From contig NZ_PKDG01000008.1 in NCBI RefSeq assembly GCF_002863005.1, forward strand, positions 165,042 to 229,041: DNA of 64,000 bases, given 5' to 3'. The stretch is from Pseudoxanthomonas sp. (GTDB lineage Bacteria; Pseudomonadota; Gammaproteobacteria; Xanthomonadales; Xanthomonadaceae). Positions 9,542 through 19,936 of this stretch are shown piece after piece (the first letter of the stretch is position 1; every line of letters starts with the position of its first letter). The notes under the pieces were generated by a model that was not told the origin of the DNA, made no database searches, and saw only the letters and a list, made by a program, of their open reading frames with translations. A program made the translations under genes and the position numbers.

Positions 9542-11416
9542 CTACTCCAGACCCAGCGTCGCCAGCACCTGCAACGCGAGCGCCTCGGGGTCGTGCTCGC
9601 CTGCATGCAGATGTATGTCGGGGCGTTCGGGCGCTTCGTACGGGGAATCGATGCCGGTGAAGTTGGGAATCAGGCCGGCACGCGCCTTCCTGTACAGACC
9701 CTTCACATCGCGCGCTTCCGCCAGCGCCAGCGGCACATCGACGAACACCTCGACGAACTCCCCCTCGTCGAACCGCTCGCGCGCCATGCGCCGTTCCGCG
9801 CGGAACGGCGAAATGAAGCTGACCAGCACGATCAGCCCGGCGTCGGTCATCAGCTTCGCCACCTCCGACACGCGACGGATGTTCTCCACGCGGTCCTCGT
9901 CGGTGAAGCCGAGGTCGCGGTTCAGGCCGTGGCGCACGTTGTCGCCGTCGAGCAGGAAGCTGTGGTAACCCAGCGCATGCAGGCGCTTGTCCACCAGGTT
10001 GGCGATGGTCGACTTGCCCGCGCCGGACAGGCCGGTGAACCAGAGCACCTTCGGCACCTGGCCTTTCTGGCGCGCACGCGCGGCCTTGTCCACGTCGACG
10101 TGCTGCCAGTGCACGTTGCCGGCGCGGCGCAGGGCGAAGTCCAGCGTGCCGGCACCGGCCGTCGCATTGTCGTAGCGGTCGATCAGGATGAAGCCGCCGA
10201 GTGCGCGGTTGCGCGCGTAGGCCTCGAAGGCGATCGGTTCGTCGAGGCTGAGATTGCAGTAGCCCACCTCGTTGAGCTCCAGCCGTTTCGCGGCCAGGTG
10301 CTCCTGGGTGTTCACGTCGATGCGGTGCTTGATCTCAGTGACCGTGGCCGACACGGTGCGCGCACCGATCTTCAGCAGGTAGGGCCGGCCCGGCAGCAGC
10401 GGCGCATCCGACATCCACAGCAGGTGGGCGGCGAACTGGTCCGCCACTTCGGGCGGGTCGCCGGCGGCGGCGATCACGTCGCCGCGGCTGATGTCGATCT
10501 CGTCGGCCAGGGTCAGCGTGACGGCCTGCCCGGCCGATGCCGACGCGACCTCGCCGTTGGCATCCAGCACCTGGGCAACGCGCGTACGGCGCGACGATGG
10601 CAGCACGACCACCTCGTCGCCGGGCTTCACCTGCCCTGCGGCGATCGTGCCGGCATAGCCGCGGAAGTTCTGGTGCGGGCGATTGACCCACTGCACCGGC
10701 AGGCGCAGGCCGTCGCCGCTTTCCTGTGCCTCCACCTGCACCTGCTCCAGGTGCTCCAGCAGTGCGGGACCGGCGTACCAGGGCGTGCGCGCCGAACGCG
10801 ACGACAGGTTGTCGCCTTCCAGCGCCGACAGCGGGATGCAGGTGACCTCCGTGATGCCCAGGCGCTGCGCCAGCGCGCGGTAGTCGGCGGCGATGCGCGC
10901 GAACACCGCTTCGTCGAAGCCCACCAGGTCCATCTTGTTCACCGCCAGCACCACGTGGCGGATGCCGAGCAGCGAGACGATGTAGCTGTGCCGATGGGTC
11001 TGGGTCAGCAGGCCCTTGCGCGCATCCACCAGCACCACGGCCAGGTCCGCGGTGGACGCGCCGGTGGCCATGTTGCGGGTGTACTGCTCGTGGCCCGGGC
11101 AGTCGGCGACGATGAACTTGCGCTGGTCGGTGTCGAAGTAGCGGTAGGCCACGTCGATGGTGATGCCCTGCTCGCGCTCGGCGGCCAGGCCGTCCAGCAG
11201 CAGCGCGTAGTCGATGCGCTCGCCCTGGGTGCCGTGCTTGCGGCTGTCCTTCTCCAGTGCGGCCAATTGGTCGTCGAACAGCCGCTTGCTGTCGTACAGC
11301 AGGCGGCCGATCAAGGTGCTCTTGCCGTCGTCCACGCTGCCGCAGGTGATGAAGCGGAGCAGCGGCTTGGACTCGTGCTGCTTGAGGTAGCCGGCAATGT
11401 CGGTAGGGGCATTCAT
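9542..11416 (-). CDS. cysNC: Bifunctional sulfate adenylyltransferase subunit 1 / APS kinase
   Basis: A 624-residue fusion. The CysN part is the GTPase subunit of ATP sulfurylase: G1 [10 protein letters not shown]3 [18 protein letters not shown]4 NKMD. The CysC part from about residue 457 phosphorylates APS to PAPS: P-loop GLSGAGKST, and [16 protein letters not shown] short linker ([11 protein letters not shown]) joins them. The start ATG overlaps the cysD stop by one base (TGATG), so the subunits are translationally coupled. The frame is open upstream inside cysD, but that part is a shadow. Producing PAPS rather than APS fits the CysH type in this window. Confidence 0.97.
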   Translation of the reverse strand: MNAPTDIAGYLKQHESKPLLRFITCGSVDDGKSTLIGRLLYDSKRLFDDQLAALEKDSRKHGTQGERIDYALLLDGLAAEREQGITIDVAYRYFDTDQRKFIVADCPGHEQYTRNMATGASTADLAVVLVDARKGLLTQTHRHSYIVSLLGIRHVVLAVNKMDLVGFDEAVFARIAADYRALAQRLGITEVTCIPLSALEGDNLSSRSARTPWYAGPALLEHLEQVQVEAQESGDGLRLPVQWVNRPHQNFRGYAGTIAAGQVKPGDEVVVLPSSRRTRVAQVLDANGEVASASAGQAVTLTLADEIDISRGDVIAAAGDPPEVADQFAAHLLWMSDAPLLPGRPYLLKIGARTVSATVTEIKHRIDVNTQEHLAAKRLELNEVGYCNLSLDEPIAFEAYARNRALGGFILIDRYDNATAGAGTLDFALRRAGNVHWQHVDVDKAARARQKGQVPKVLWFTGLSGAGKSTIANLVDKRLHALGYHSFLLDGDNVRHGLNRDLGFTDEDRVENIRRVSEVAKLMTDAGLIVLVSFISPFRAERRMARERFDEGEFVEVFVDVPLALAEARDVKGLYRKARAGLIPNFTGIDSPYEAPERPDIHLHAGEHDPEALALQVLATLGLE

Positions 11417-12327
11417 CAGAAATAGCCCTCCAGCTTCTTCTTCTCCATCGACGCGCCCGGATCGTGGTCGATCACCCGGCCCTGGCGCTCGGAGCTGGTG
11501 GTGACGAGCATCTCGGCGATGATCTTCTCCAGCGAGTCGGCCTCGGACTCGATCGCGCCGGTCAGCGGATAGCAGCCCAGCGTGCGGAAGCGCACCCGCC
11601 GCTGCTGCGGCACTTCGCCCTCGTGCAGCGGCAGGCGGTCGTCGTCGACCATCAGCAGCGCGCCGTCGCGTTCGACGACCGATCGCTCGGCTGCGAAGTA
11701 CAGCGGCACGACCGGGATGTTCTCGCGATAAATGTAGAGCCAGATGTCCAGCTCGGTCCAGTTCGACAGCGGGAACACGCGCACGCTCTCGCCGGTGTTG
11801 ATGCGGGCGTTGTAGAGGTTCCACAGCTCCGGTCGCTGGTTCTTCGGGTCCCAGCGGTGCTTGTCGTTGCGGAACGAGAACACGCGTTCCTTGGCGCGCG
11901 ACTTCTCCTCGTCGCGGCGCGCACCGCCGATGGCCGCGTCGAAGCGGTAGTGGTCCAGCGCCTGTTTCAGGCCCTGGGTCTTCATCACGTCGGTGTGGAC
12001 GGTGGCGCCGTGGGTGATCGGGCCGATGTCGCGGGCGATGCCATCCGGATTGATGTGCACGCGCAGGTCCACGCCGGTCTCGGCGGCGCGCAGGTCGCGG
12101 AAGGCGATCATCTCGCGGAACTTCCAGCGCGTGTCCACGTGCAGCAGCGGGATCGGCGGCCGGGCCGGGGCGAACGCCTTCAGCAGCAGGTGCAGCAGCA
12201 CCGAGCTGTCCTTGCCCACCGAATACAGCAGCACCGGATTGCGGAACTCGGCGGCGACCTCCCTGAGGATGTGGATGCTTTCCGCTTCCAGGCGGTCGAG
12301 GTGGGACAGGTGGTGTACGGCGGTCAT
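11416..12327 (-). CDS. cysD: Sulfate adenylyltransferase subunit 2
   Basis: The catalytic subunit of ATP sulfurylase, making APS from sulfate and ATP. It has 303 residues, the normal length. The PP-loop [12 protein letters not shown] lies near residue 37. Further conserved blocks are FPLLHVDTxWKF-like [33 protein letters not shown] and [15 protein letters not shown]. The gene leads the cysD-cysNC operon and diverges from cysJ across a 202-bp gap. Confidence 0.97.
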   Translation of the reverse strand: MTAVHHLSHLDRLEAESIHILREVAAEFRNPVLLYSVGKDSSVLLHLLLKAFAPARPPIPLLHVDTRWKFREMIAFRDLRAAETGVDLRVHINPDGIARDIGPITHGATVHTDVMKTQGLKQALDHYRFDAAIGGARRDEEKSRAKERVFSFRNDKHRWDPKNQRPELWNLYNARINTGESVRVFPLSNWTELDIWLYIYRENIPVVPLYFAAERSVVERDGALLMVDDDRLPLHEGEVPQQRRVRFRTLGCYPLTGAIESEADSLEKIIAEMLVTTSSERQGRVIDHDPGASMEKKKLEGYF

Positions 12328-12431
12328 CGAGGGGTGCGGCAGGGCTGGAATCCGGACGCGCTAGCCTAGCAGGGCTTCGCGTGATCGCCGGGAGGGCCGC
12401 CAGTATTCGGCCGCGGGCTCATGCCGGCGAA

Positions 12432-12456
12432 ATAAGCGGGGGACATAAGCCCATAA
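12432..12456. promoter_or_regulatory. AT-rich control region between cysD and cysJ (possible CysB site)
   Basis: Three ATAA tetramers at 12432-12435, 12445-12448 and 12453-12456 stand out in an otherwise GC-rich gap between the divergent cysDNC and cysJIH operons. CysB sites in enterobacteria are AT-rich and contain ATAA/TTAT half-sites. A cysB-like gene lies about 8 kb away. The assignment is inference from position and base composition. Confidence 0.4.
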
Positions 12457-12529
12457 CCAGGCGTCCTTTCTGCCCGGGGGAACGGGTTCCTAACATCGAC
12501 CGTCCCAGTCGCGCCCGTGGGCCACGCCG

Positions 12530-14395
12530 ATGTCCGCCACCCAGCCAGTCCTCGCCCCCATCCCCCTCGCGGAGGAGCGGCGGGCGCTGCTGGCCCAGGC
12601 GGTAGCCGGCCTGGATGGCGCGAGCCTGTGGTGGATCTCCGGCTACACCGCTGGATTGGCGCAGGCCCAACTGGCGCCGCAGGCCTCGCCGACCACGTTG
12701 CCGAAAGCGATCGCCCCGGCCACCGGTGCGCAGGCCGCGCAGCGCCTGACCATCGTCTATGGCAGTCAGACCGGCAACGCCCGCCGTGCCGCCGAGGCGT
12801 TGTCCCAACAGGCCGAAGCCGCCGGACTGTCGGTCCGCCTGCTGCGCGCCGACGCTTACCCGCAGCGCGAACTGGCCAGCGAGCGCCTTCTCTATGTCGT
12901 CATCAGCACGCAGGGCGAAGGCGACCCGCCGGACGACAGCATCGGCCTGGTCGAATTCCTGCGCGGCAAGCGTGCGCCCAAGCTGCCGGAACTGAAGTAC
13001 GCCGTGCTCGGCCTGGGCGATTCCAGCTATGCCGACTTCTGCGGCATCGCGTCGCGGCTGGATGCGCGCCTGGCCGAACTCGGCGGCAGCCGGCTGTTCG
13101 CCGCGGGCCTGGCCGACCTCGACATCGACACCGTCGCCACGCCGTGGCGCGAGCAGGCCCTGGCCCACGCCCGCGACCTGCTGAAGGCACCGGCGACGGC
13201 CACCACCCCGTTGGCGACCGTCACCCCGCTGCGCCCGGGTCACGCCGCCGCGTGGTCGCACGAGCACCCGTTCCCGGCCGAGCTGCTGCTCAACCAGCGC
13301 ATCAGCGGCCGTGATTTCAAGGGACCGCGCTTCGGCCAGCACGGCGCTGCCCACAAGGACGTGCGCCATATCGAACTGTCGCTGGACGGCAGCGGTCTGC
13401 AGTATGAGCCCGGCGATGCGCTGGGCATTCGCCATCGCAATCCTTCCGCACTCGTCGATGCGGTGCTCGATGCGCTGCACCTGGATGGCAGCGCCGCTGT
13501 CAGCGAAGGCAGCGACACACTGCCGCTGCGTGAGTGGCTGGCCGCGCGCCGCGAACTGACCCGGCTGTCGCGCCCGTTCCTGGCCACGCATGCGGCGCAT
13601 GCCCAGGCGGACGAGCTCAACGCGCTGCTCGCACCCGCACAGAACGCCGCGCTGGCGCAGCTGTCCAACACGCACCAGCTGATCGACGTGCTGCGTCGCT
13701 GGCCCGCCGACTGGAGCGCGCAGGAGCTGGTCGCTGCGCTGCGCCCGCTCGCGCCGCGCCTGTACTCGATCGCCTCCAGCCGCAAGCGCGTCGGCGAGGA
13801 AGCGCACTTGACCGTCGACGTGCTGGGCTACGAAGCCTTCGGCCACGCGCATGGTGGCGCGGCCAGCGGTTTCCTGGCGGCGCTGGACGAAGGCGACCAG
13901 GTACCGGTGTACATCGAGGGCAACGAGCGCTTCCGCGTGCCGGCCGACGGCAGCCGCGACATCCTGATGATCGGTCCGGGCACCGGCGTGGCGCCGTTCC
14001 GTGGCTTCGTGCAGGAGCGTGCGGAGACCGGTGCGCGCGGCCGCAACTGGCTGTTCTTCGGCGCCCCGCACTTCAACCACGGCTTCTTCTACCAGAGCGA
14101 GTGGCAGGACGCGCTGCGCAGCGGCGAACTGCACCGCCTGGACCTGGCGTTCTCGCGCGACCAGGCGCGCAAGATCTATGTGCAGGACCGCCTGCGCGAG
14201 CGCGGCCGCGAGGTCTACGACTGGCTGCAGAACGGCGCGCACCTGTACGTCTGCGGCGCCATAGGCATGGGCAAGGACGTGCATGCCGCGCTGCAGGCCA
14301 TCGTGGCCGAGCACGGCGGGCTGGATGAGGATTCGGCGCGCGAGTACCTGGTGAACCTGCAGACGGAGGGGCGCTACGGGCGCGACGTGTACTGA
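12530..14395 (+). CDS. cysJ: Sulfite reductase flavoprotein alpha subunit
   Basis: Carries electrons from NADPH through FAD and FMN to the CysI hemoprotein. It has 621 residues. The FMN-binding flavodoxin domain (about 80-220) starts TIVYGSQTGNARRAAE. The FAD-binding domain contains RLYSIASS, and the NADPH domain IGPGTGVAPFRGFVQER, FFGAPHFNHGFFYQ and YVCGAIGMGKDV. It ends in the aromatic tail GRYGRDVY. The first gene of cysJIH. A strong inverted repeat separates it from cysI. Confidence 0.96.
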   Translation: MSATQPVLAPIPLAEERRALLAQAVAGLDGASLWWISGYTAGLAQAQLAPQASPTTLPKAIAPATGAQAAQRLTIVYGSQTGNARRAAEALSQQAEAAGLSVRLLRADAYPQRELASERLLYVVISTQGEGDPPDDSIGLVEFLRGKRAPKLPELKYAVLGLGDSSYADFCGIASRLDARLAELGGSRLFAAGLADLDIDTVATPWREQALAHARDLLKAPATATTPLATVTPLRPGHAAAWSHEHPFPAELLLNQRISGRDFKGPRFGQHGAAHKDVRHIELSLDGSGLQYEPGDALGIRHRNPSALVDAVLDALHLDGSAAVSEGSDTLPLREWLAARRELTRLSRPFLATHAAHAQADELNALLAPAQNAALAQLSNTHQLIDVLRRWPADWSAQELVAALRPLAPRLYSIASSRKRVGEEAHLTVDVLGYEAFGHAHGGAASGFLAALDEGDQVPVYIEGNERFRVPADGSRDILMIGPGTGVAPFRGFVQERAETGARGRNWLFFGAPHFNHGFFYQSEWQDALRSGELHRLDLAFSRDQARKIYVQDRLRERGREVYDWLQNGAHLYVCGAIGMGKDVHAALQAIVAEHGGLDEDSAREYLVNLQTEGRYGRDVY

Positions 14396-14407
14396 CGACC
14401 CCGCCCT

Positions 14408-14468
14408 TGTAGGAGCGACGTGAGTCGCGACCTGCAACCTTCCGGTCGCGACTCACGTCGCTCCTACA
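14408..14468. repeat. Inverted-repeat (REP-like) element, copy 2, between cysJ and cysI
   Basis: Perfect 25-bp arms at 14408-14432 and 14444-14468 with an 11-base loop. The core is the same as in copies 1 and 3. Unlike those, this copy lies inside an operon and ends 12 bp before the cysI ATG, so in the mRNA it would form a very stable hairpin close to the cysI start. Confidence 0.9.
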
Positions 14469-14480
14469 GTGAAACCGCCC

Positions 14481-16184
14481 ATGAGCAACCATTCCGTCGA
14501 AGACATCAAATCCGAGAGCCACCGCCTCCGCGGCAGCCTGCTCGACAGCCTGGCCGACCCGGTCACAGGCGCGCTGCGCGAATCGGACCAGACCCTGATC
14601 AAGTACCACGGCAGCTACCAGCAGGACGACCGCGACCTGCGCGACGAGCGGCGCCGGCAGAAGCTGGAGCCGGCCTACCAGTTCATGATCCGCACGCGCA
14701 CGCCCGGCGGCGTGGTCACGCCGGAGCAGTGGCTGAAGCTGGACGCGATCGCCACGCAGTACGCCAACCACTCGCTGCGCATCACCACGCGGCAGGCGTT
14801 CCAGTACCACGGCGTCATCAAGCGCGAACTGAAAGCCACGATGCAGGCCATCAACGCCGCGTTGATCGACACGCTGGCCGCCTGCGGCGACGTCAACCGC
14901 AACGTGCTGGTCGCGGCCAATCCGCTGGAATCGCGCGCGCATGCCGAGGTGCAGGCCTGGGCGACGAAGCTGTCCGAGCACCTGCTGCCGAATACCCGCG
15001 CCTATTACGAGATCTGGCTGGACGAGGAACGCGTGGCCGGCAGCGGCGAGGAAGAGGAGCCCATCTACGGCGCCACCTACCTGCCGCGCAAGTTCAAGAT
15101 CGGCTTCGCGGTGCCGCCCGTCAACGACGTGGACGTGTTCGCCAACGACCTCGGCTTCGTCGCCATCCTCGAGGACGGCGTGCTGGCCGGTTTCAACCTG
15201 GTGATCGGCGGCGGCATGGGTGCGACCCATGGCGATGCGGAGACCTATCCGCGCGTCGGCAACGTGGTCGGCTTCATCACGCCCGACCAGTTGCTCGATG
15301 TCGCCACGGCCGTCGTCACCACCCAGCGCGACCTCGGCAACCGCGAGCTGCGCAAGCGCGCGCGCTTCAAGTACACCATCGACGACCATGGTCTGGACAA
15401 GGTAGTCGGCGAGATCGAACGCCGCAGTGGCGTGGCCCTGCAGCCCGTGCGCGCCTTCCGCTTCGACCACAACGGCGACCGCTACGGCTGGGTGGAAGGC
15501 GAGGACGGGCGCTGGCACCTGACGCTGCACCTGTTCGCCGGCCGCATCGCCGACACCGCGCATGCGACCCACCTGACCGGCCTGCGCGAGATCGCCAACG
15601 TGCATCGGGGCGAGTTCCGGATGACGCCGAACCAGAACCTGGTCATCGCCGGCGTCCCCGCGGGCGAGCGCGAACGCATCGACGCACTGGCCAGGACGCA
15701 CGGACTCGACGCCGGCCAGCGCCTGGGCACGGCCCTGCAGCGCGCGGCCGTGGCCTGCGTGTCGCTTCCCACGTGCGGCCTGGCGATGGCCGAAGCCGAA
15801 CGCTACCTGCCCGGCTTCACCGACCGCCTGCAGCCGCTGCTGGAAAAGCACGGCCTGCGCGATGCGCCGATCCTGCTGCGCATCTCCGGGTGCCCGAACG
15901 GCTGCTCGCGTCCCTATCTCGCCGAGATCGCCCTCGTCGGCAAGGCGCCGGGCCGCTACAACCTGATGCTCGGCGGCGACGCGCGCGGCCAGCGCCTCAA
16001 CACGCTGTACCGCGAGAACATCGACGAAGCCGCGATCCTCGACACCCTCGACGGCCTGTTCGCGCGCTACGCCGGCGAACGCGCCGACGGCGAAGGCTTC
16101 GGCGACTTCCTCCACCGCAGCGGCGTGGTCGCCCTGCCGTCGTACCCCACCCACCGACAGATCGCACTGGAACTGCACGCATGA
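14481..16184 (+). CDS. cysI: Sulfite reductase hemoprotein beta subunit
   Basis: Reduces sulfite to sulfide with six electrons from CysJ, using siroheme coupled to a 4Fe-4S cluster. It has 567 residues. The four cluster cysteines are visible in CVSLPTC and [11 protein letters not shown] near the C-terminus. The N-terminal half has the substrate-binding arginines in [18 protein letters not shown] 12 bp upstream (14469) is an alternative start; the ATG at 14481 is preferred because it lies outside the inverted repeat. The stop overlaps the cysH start (ATGA). Confidence 0.97.
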   Translation: MSNHSVEDIKSESHRLRGSLLDSLADPVTGALRESDQTLIKYHGSYQQDDRDLRDERRRQKLEPAYQFMIRTRTPGGVVTPEQWLKLDAIATQYANHSLRITTRQAFQYHGVIKRELKATMQAINAALIDTLAACGDVNRNVLVAANPLESRAHAEVQAWATKLSEHLLPNTRAYYEIWLDEERVAGSGEEEEPIYGATYLPRKFKIGFAVPPVNDVDVFANDLGFVAILEDGVLAGFNLVIGGGMGATHGDAETYPRVGNVVGFITPDQLLDVATAVVTTQRDLGNRELRKRARFKYTIDDHGLDKVVGEIERRSGVALQPVRAFRFDHNGDRYGWVEGEDGRWHLTLHLFAGRIADTAHATHLTGLREIANVHRGEFRMTPNQNLVIAGVPAGERERIDALARTHGLDAGQRLGTALQRAAVACVSLPTCGLAMAEAERYLPGFTDRLQPLLEKHGLRDAPILLRISGCPNGCSRPYLAEIALVGKAPGRYNLMLGGDARGQRLNTLYRENIDEAAILDTLDGLFARYAGERADGEGFGDFLHRSGVVALPSYPTHRQIALELHA

Positions 16185-16894
16185 GCGCCCCCGCCCTTTC
16201 CCTGGACACCGACCAGATCGCCGAGCACAACGCATGGCTGGAAACGCAGACGGCCGAACAGCGCGTCGCCTGGGCACTCAAGCACGGCCCGGCGGAAGCG
16301 GCGATGTCCTCGAGCTTCGGTGCGCAGGCCGCGGTGCTGCTGCACATGGTGTCGCAGCAGAAGCCGGACGTGCCGGTGATCCTGATCGACACCGGCTACC
16401 TGTTCCCGGAGACCTACCGCTTCGCCGACGAACTGGTCGAGCGCCTGAAACTCAACCTGCAGGTCTTCCGTCCGCTGGTCAGCCGCGCCTGGATGGAAGC
16501 CCGCCATGGCCGCCTGTGGGAACAGGGCCTGGTCGGCATCGAGCAGTACAACAGCCTGCGCAAGGTGGAACCGATGAAGCGCGCGCTGAAGGACCTGGGC
16601 GTGGGCACCTGGTTCACCGGCCTGCGCCGCACGCAGTCGACCAGCCGTGCGAACGCGCCGGCGCTGCAACAGCGCGAGGCCCGCTGGAAGATCAACCCCA
16701 TCGTCGACTGGACCGACCGCGATGTCTGGCAGTACATGAAGCAGCACGACCTGCCCTACCACCCGCTGTGGGAACAGGGCTACGTCTCGATCGGCGACTT
16801 CCACACCACGCGCCGCTGGGAACCCGGCATGCGCGAGGAAGACACCCGCTTCAACGGCCTGAAGCGCGAGTGCGGCATCCACGTCGAGGTCTGA
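16181..16894 (+). CDS. cysH: Phosphoadenylyl-sulfate (PAPS) reductase
   Basis: Reduces PAPS to sulfite with thioredoxin or glutaredoxin, 237 residues. [13 protein letters not shown] is the phosphosulfate-binding loop, followed by [17 protein letters not shown]. The catalytic cysteine lies in the C-terminal ECGIH. The CC and CxxC cluster ligands of APS reductases are absent, so this is the PAPS-using form, in line with the APS kinase domain of CysNC. The ATG overlaps the cysI stop by 4 bp. Confidence 0.96.
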   Translation: MSAPALSLDTDQIAEHNAWLETQTAEQRVAWALKHGPAEAAMSSSFGAQAAVLLHMVSQQKPDVPVILIDTGYLFPETYRFADELVERLKLNLQVFRPLVSRAWMEARHGRLWEQGLVGIEQYNSLRKVEPMKRALKDLGVGTWFTGLRRTQSTSRANAPALQQREARWKINPIVDWTDRDVWQYMKQHDLPYHPLWEQGYVSIGDFHTTRRWEPGMREEDTRFNGLKRECGIHVEV

Positions 16895-16924
16895 TGGCGA
16901 CGCCGATGGCCTGACGCTTTCGCG

Positions 16925-16941
16925 CCGGGCCAGCCCGGTTT
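16925..16941 (+). terminator. Weak hairpin after cysH
   Basis: CCGGG and CCCGG (16925-16929 and 16934-16938) pair around a 4-base loop and are followed by TTT. The stem is short, so the call is tentative. Confidence 0.3.
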
Positions 16942-17022
16942 CATCGCCGGATCGCCGGGTCCGTCGCGGCCCCCCTTCCCTCTGCGGATGACCCCGTTAT
17001 CCTCCACGGCACTCCCAACGCC

Positions 17023-18297
17023 GTGGTGTCCGACGTGTTCTCCAGCCTGCTCCTGATCGTCCGCATCCTCATCGCCTGGTTCGGCGCCGTGCTCATGGCG
17101 GGCTTCATCTGGAACGGCATCTTCGAGCGGACGGTGTTGTCGGGAGCGGCGGAGTGGCTCTTCAATCTCGCCTCGACGCTGGTGATGCTGTCGGTGCTGA
17201 TCGGCCTGATCAGCCACTTGCGCCGCATCTGGCTGATCACCGGGCGACTGGACAGCACCACCCTGGCGAGCCGACAGCGTCGACAGATCGAAGTGCCGCT
17301 GGACACCGCCGCCACCTTCGCCCTGATCGAAGGCGCACTGCGCGAACTGCCCCGCGCCGAAGACGCCGAAAGCGCGCCCGACAGCCTGCAGGTGCGGGTC
17401 AAGGTGCGCCGCGCGGACAGTTTCGACGGCCCGAGCCAGCCATCGCGCTTCAACATCATGGCGCGCTTCGCGGTGAAGCGCGACCTGGTGCAGGCCACGG
17501 TCACGCCCGGCAACGGCACCAGCAGCATCACCCTGATGGTGGGTCCGGATGCGAGCGCATGGCTCGACCTGTTCGTGCTCGACGACGGCGTCAACGTAGA
17601 GAACGTCGAGGCCGTCACGCGCGCCATCACCCGCCGCGTCGCCGACCAGCGCCGGCAGGAGCAGGCCGATGTCGTGAAGACCGTCAGCGAGAAGGAACTG
17701 ACCGTGGCGCGCCTGAACCTGCTCAATGCGCAGGTCGAACCGCACTTCCTCTACAACACGCTGGCCAGCGCGCAGGTGCTGACCCGCACCGACCCGCCAC
17801 GCGCCGACATCATGCTCGGCCACCTGATCCAGTACCTGCGCAGCTCGCTGCCGCGCACCGACGATGCGCTGTCGACGCTGGGCGAGGAACTGGAGCGGAC
17901 GCTGGCCTACCTCGAGATCCTGAAGATCCGCATGGGCAGCCGCCTGTCGATGCAGGTCGAGGTACCCGACGCACTGAAGTCCGTGCCCATGCCATCGATG
18001 ATGCTGCAGACGCTGGTCGAGAACGCCATCAAGCATGGCCTGGAGCCCAAGACCGGCGGCGGCACCATCTGGATCCTCGCGCGCCGGCATGACGACCACG
18101 CCACGCTCACCGTCGCCGACGATGGCCAGGGCTTCGGCGGCCAGAGCGCCGGCACCGGCATCGGCCTGAAGAACCTGCGCGAACGCCTGCGCCTGACCTT
18201 CGGCAACGATGCCTCGTTCGCCATCGTGTCCAACTTCCCCAGTGGCGTCGCCGCCACGCTGACGCTGCCGCTGGACGGCAAGGCAGGTGCCGCATGA
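17023..18297 (+). CDS. LytS-type sensor histidine kinase
   Basis: A membrane sensor kinase of the LytS/YehU (His_kinase plus HATPase) family, 424 residues. Two hydrophobic segments at about 7-30 and 45-66 anchor it, and a loosely conserved region (80-210) follows. The phospho-accepting histidine is H241 in NAQVEPHFLYNTL. The N box is LVENAIKHGLEP and the G box DDGQGFGGQSAGTGIGL. The start is a GTG at 17023, with a second GTG directly after and no clear ribosome-binding site. It overlaps the response-regulator gene by 4 bp. Confidence 0.9.
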   Translation: MVSDVFSSLLLIVRILIAWFGAVLMAGFIWNGIFERTVLSGAAEWLFNLASTLVMLSVLIGLISHLRRIWLITGRLDSTTLASRQRRQIEVPLDTAATFALIEGALRELPRAEDAESAPDSLQVRVKVRRADSFDGPSQPSRFNIMARFAVKRDLVQATVTPGNGTSSITLMVGPDASAWLDLFVLDDGVNVENVEAVTRAITRRVADQRRQEQADVVKTVSEKELTVARLNLLNAQVEPHFLYNTLASAQVLTRTDPPRADIMLGHLIQYLRSSLPRTDDALSTLGEELERTLAYLEILKIRMGSRLSMQVEVPDALKSVPMPSMMLQTLVENAIKHGLEPKTGGGTIWILARRHDDHATLTVADDGQGFGGQSAGTGIGLKNLRERLRLTFGNDASFAIVSNFPSGVAATLTLPLDGKAGAA

Positions 18298-19064
18298 ATT
18301 TCCGGGGCGTGATCGCCGAAGACGAGGAGCTGCTGCGCACCGCGCTGTCCTCGCTGTTGAAGGAGGCCTGGCCGCAGCTGGAGATCGTGGCCGAATGCGA
18401 AGACGGCGCCAGCGCGCTGGAATCGATCGCCGAGCTGCAGCCGGACGTGGCCTTCCTCGATATCCGCATGCCCGGTCTGACCGGCATCGAAGTCGCACGC
18501 GGTCTGGCCGATGCGAGCCCGCGCACGCAGGTCGTGTTCGTCACGGCGTACGATCAGTACGCGATCGACGCGTTCGAACAGGGCGCCATCGACTACCTGC
18601 TGAAGCCGATCACGCGCGAGCGCTTGCTGGCCACCGTGCAGCGCATCCAGGCGCGTGCAGCGGCGGGGCATCCGGATGGCGCCACGCTGGACGCGCTTCT
18701 GCGCCACCTGTCGGCACGCCAAGTCGTTTCGTCCAAGCCGCCGCTGGTGTGGATCACCGCCAGCGCAGGCAAGGACACCAGGCTGATCATGGTCGACGAC
18801 GTGGCCTACTTCCAGGCAGACAACAAATACACCACGGTGATGACGGCCGACGGCGAATCGCTGCTGCGCACGCCGCTGCGCGAACTGCTCGATTCGCTGG
18901 ATACCACCACGTTCAAGCAGATCCACCGCTCCACCATCGTCAACATGAAGGCGGTCGCGTCGGTCAGCCGCGACGAAACCGGTCGCGGCCGATTGAAACT
19001 GAAGACGCGTCCGGAAGTGCTGACGGTCAGCCAGCCCTTCATGACCCTGTTCCGCAACATGTAG
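18294..19064 (+). CDS. LytTR-family response regulator
   Basis: A 256-residue DNA-binding response regulator partnered with the overlapping LytS-type kinase (ATGA overlap). The receiver domain (about 1-125) has acidic residues E9-D10-E11, the phosphorylation site D56 in AFLDIRMPG and a late lysine in YLLKPI. The LytTR DNA-binding domain (about 155-256) contains DDVAYFQADNKYTTV and FKQIHRSTIVNM. LytTR regulators bind direct repeats through beta strands. The targets are unknown; the placement between two cys blocks does not by itself tie it to sulfur. Confidence 0.92.
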   Translation: MNFRGVIAEDEELLRTALSSLLKEAWPQLEIVAECEDGASALESIAELQPDVAFLDIRMPGLTGIEVARGLADASPRTQVVFVTAYDQYAIDAFEQGAIDYLLKPITRERLLATVQRIQARAAAGHPDGATLDALLRHLSARQVVSSKPPLVWITASAGKDTRLIMVDDVAYFQADNKYTTVMTADGESLLRTPLRELLDSLDTTTFKQIHRSTIVNMKAVASVSRDETGRGRLKLKTRPEVLTVSQPFMTLFRNM

Positions 19065-19177
19065 CACCGCTCTAAACCCGCCCGCCCTCCGCGGCATCCA
19101 ACGTGGCAACGCCGGCACGACGCAGCATGCGTCGTGGAGGGCATGCCTTTGCCCATCGAAACATCCGAGGAAACGCC

Positions 19178-19546
19178 ATGCGCATCATCACGTCCCTGGT
19201 GTCCTGCCTGCTGGCTTTGGCAGGATGCGATGAAAAGCCCAGCGTCACCACCATCCACCACAGCAGCGCGAACGGTGTCGATACGCTTTTCAGCAAGACC
19301 ACGCTGAAGGAAGGCGTGGCGACGTTCGAATGCTTCGCCAGCGAAAGCGGCCAGTGCCACTACCTCGTCTACACGGAGACGTGCCCGACGCCCGCGCCGG
19401 GCGAGGACCCCGGGGCCTGCGACCGCAGCACGCTGGAGGACTTCGCGCTGGCGCCCGGCAAGGCGCATGAGATCCGCGGCCTGCCCCAGGATTTCAGGCA
19501 ATGCGTCTCGAAGAACGCCGATGCCGATCCGGCGTGCGGAGGCTGA
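19178..19546 (+). CDS. Small lipoprotein, function unknown
   Basis: A 122-residue protein with a short signal peptide and lipobox LALAGC (cysteine 17). The residue after the cysteine is aspartate, the classical inner-membrane retention signal of lipoproteins. Five further cysteines (such as CFASESGQCHYLVYTETC) suggest disulfides. A GAGGAAA ribosome-binding site precedes the ATG at 19178. A longer in-frame reading from 19103 would bury the signal peptide. No family is recognised. Confidence 0.75.
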   Translation: MRIITSLVSCLLALAGCDEKPSVTTIHHSSANGVDTLFSKTTLKEGVATFECFASESGQCHYLVYTETCPTPAPGEDPGACDRSTLEDFALAPGKAHEIRGLPQDFRQCVSKNADADPACGG

Positions 19547-19552
19547 CGCCGC

Positions 19553-19936
19553 TCAGCGTACGGGGTTGACCATGGAACGACGTTCCAACACGCAGGCAAG
19601 CCCGAAGCCGATGACGTAGGCGACCACGTCCAGCCAGTCCGGCGTGCTGCCGAGCACGATGCGCAGCACTGGCGACGTCACCTGCCAGCCCGCTTGCTGG
19701 CTGACGTACTGCCCCGCTTCGACGGCCAGCCCGACGGAGAGCGCAATCAACGGACGCACCGGTGGACGCAGCCACACGACGCAGGCGAGCACGCAATGCA
19801 CCCAGACGACGGCAAGCACGTCGCCAGCGAAGCTGCGCACCCATCCCAGTCCCGCGCCGGCGGTCGCCAGCAACACGAGCAGCACGAACAGGCCCACCGC
19901 CCACGATGCCGCCGTGCGGTCGAACCGCCACCTCAT
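19553..19936 (-). CDS. DUF2809-like small membrane protein
   Basis: A 127-residue protein with four hydrophobic segments. The region from [11 protein letters not shown] to [18 protein letters not shown] resembles DUF2809, including the GS(T)xxWxDxxAY motif near the end. The family has no known function. It starts within the stop codon of the upstream gene (ATGA overlap) and ends 6 bp from the converging lipoprotein gene. Confidence 0.7.
   Translation of the reverse strand: MRWRFDRTAASWAVGLFVLLVLLATAGAGLGWVRSFAGDVLAVVWVHCVLACVVWLRPPVRPLIALSVGLAVEAGQYVSQQAGWQVTSPVLRIVLGSTPDWLDVVAYVIGFGLACVLERRSMVNPVR

Noticed and set aside
14420..16894. 824-codon frame that would make a long N-terminal extension of CysH
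   Set aside because: The extension is a shadow of cysI; the CysH family start at 16181 overlaps the cysI stop as expected in an operon.
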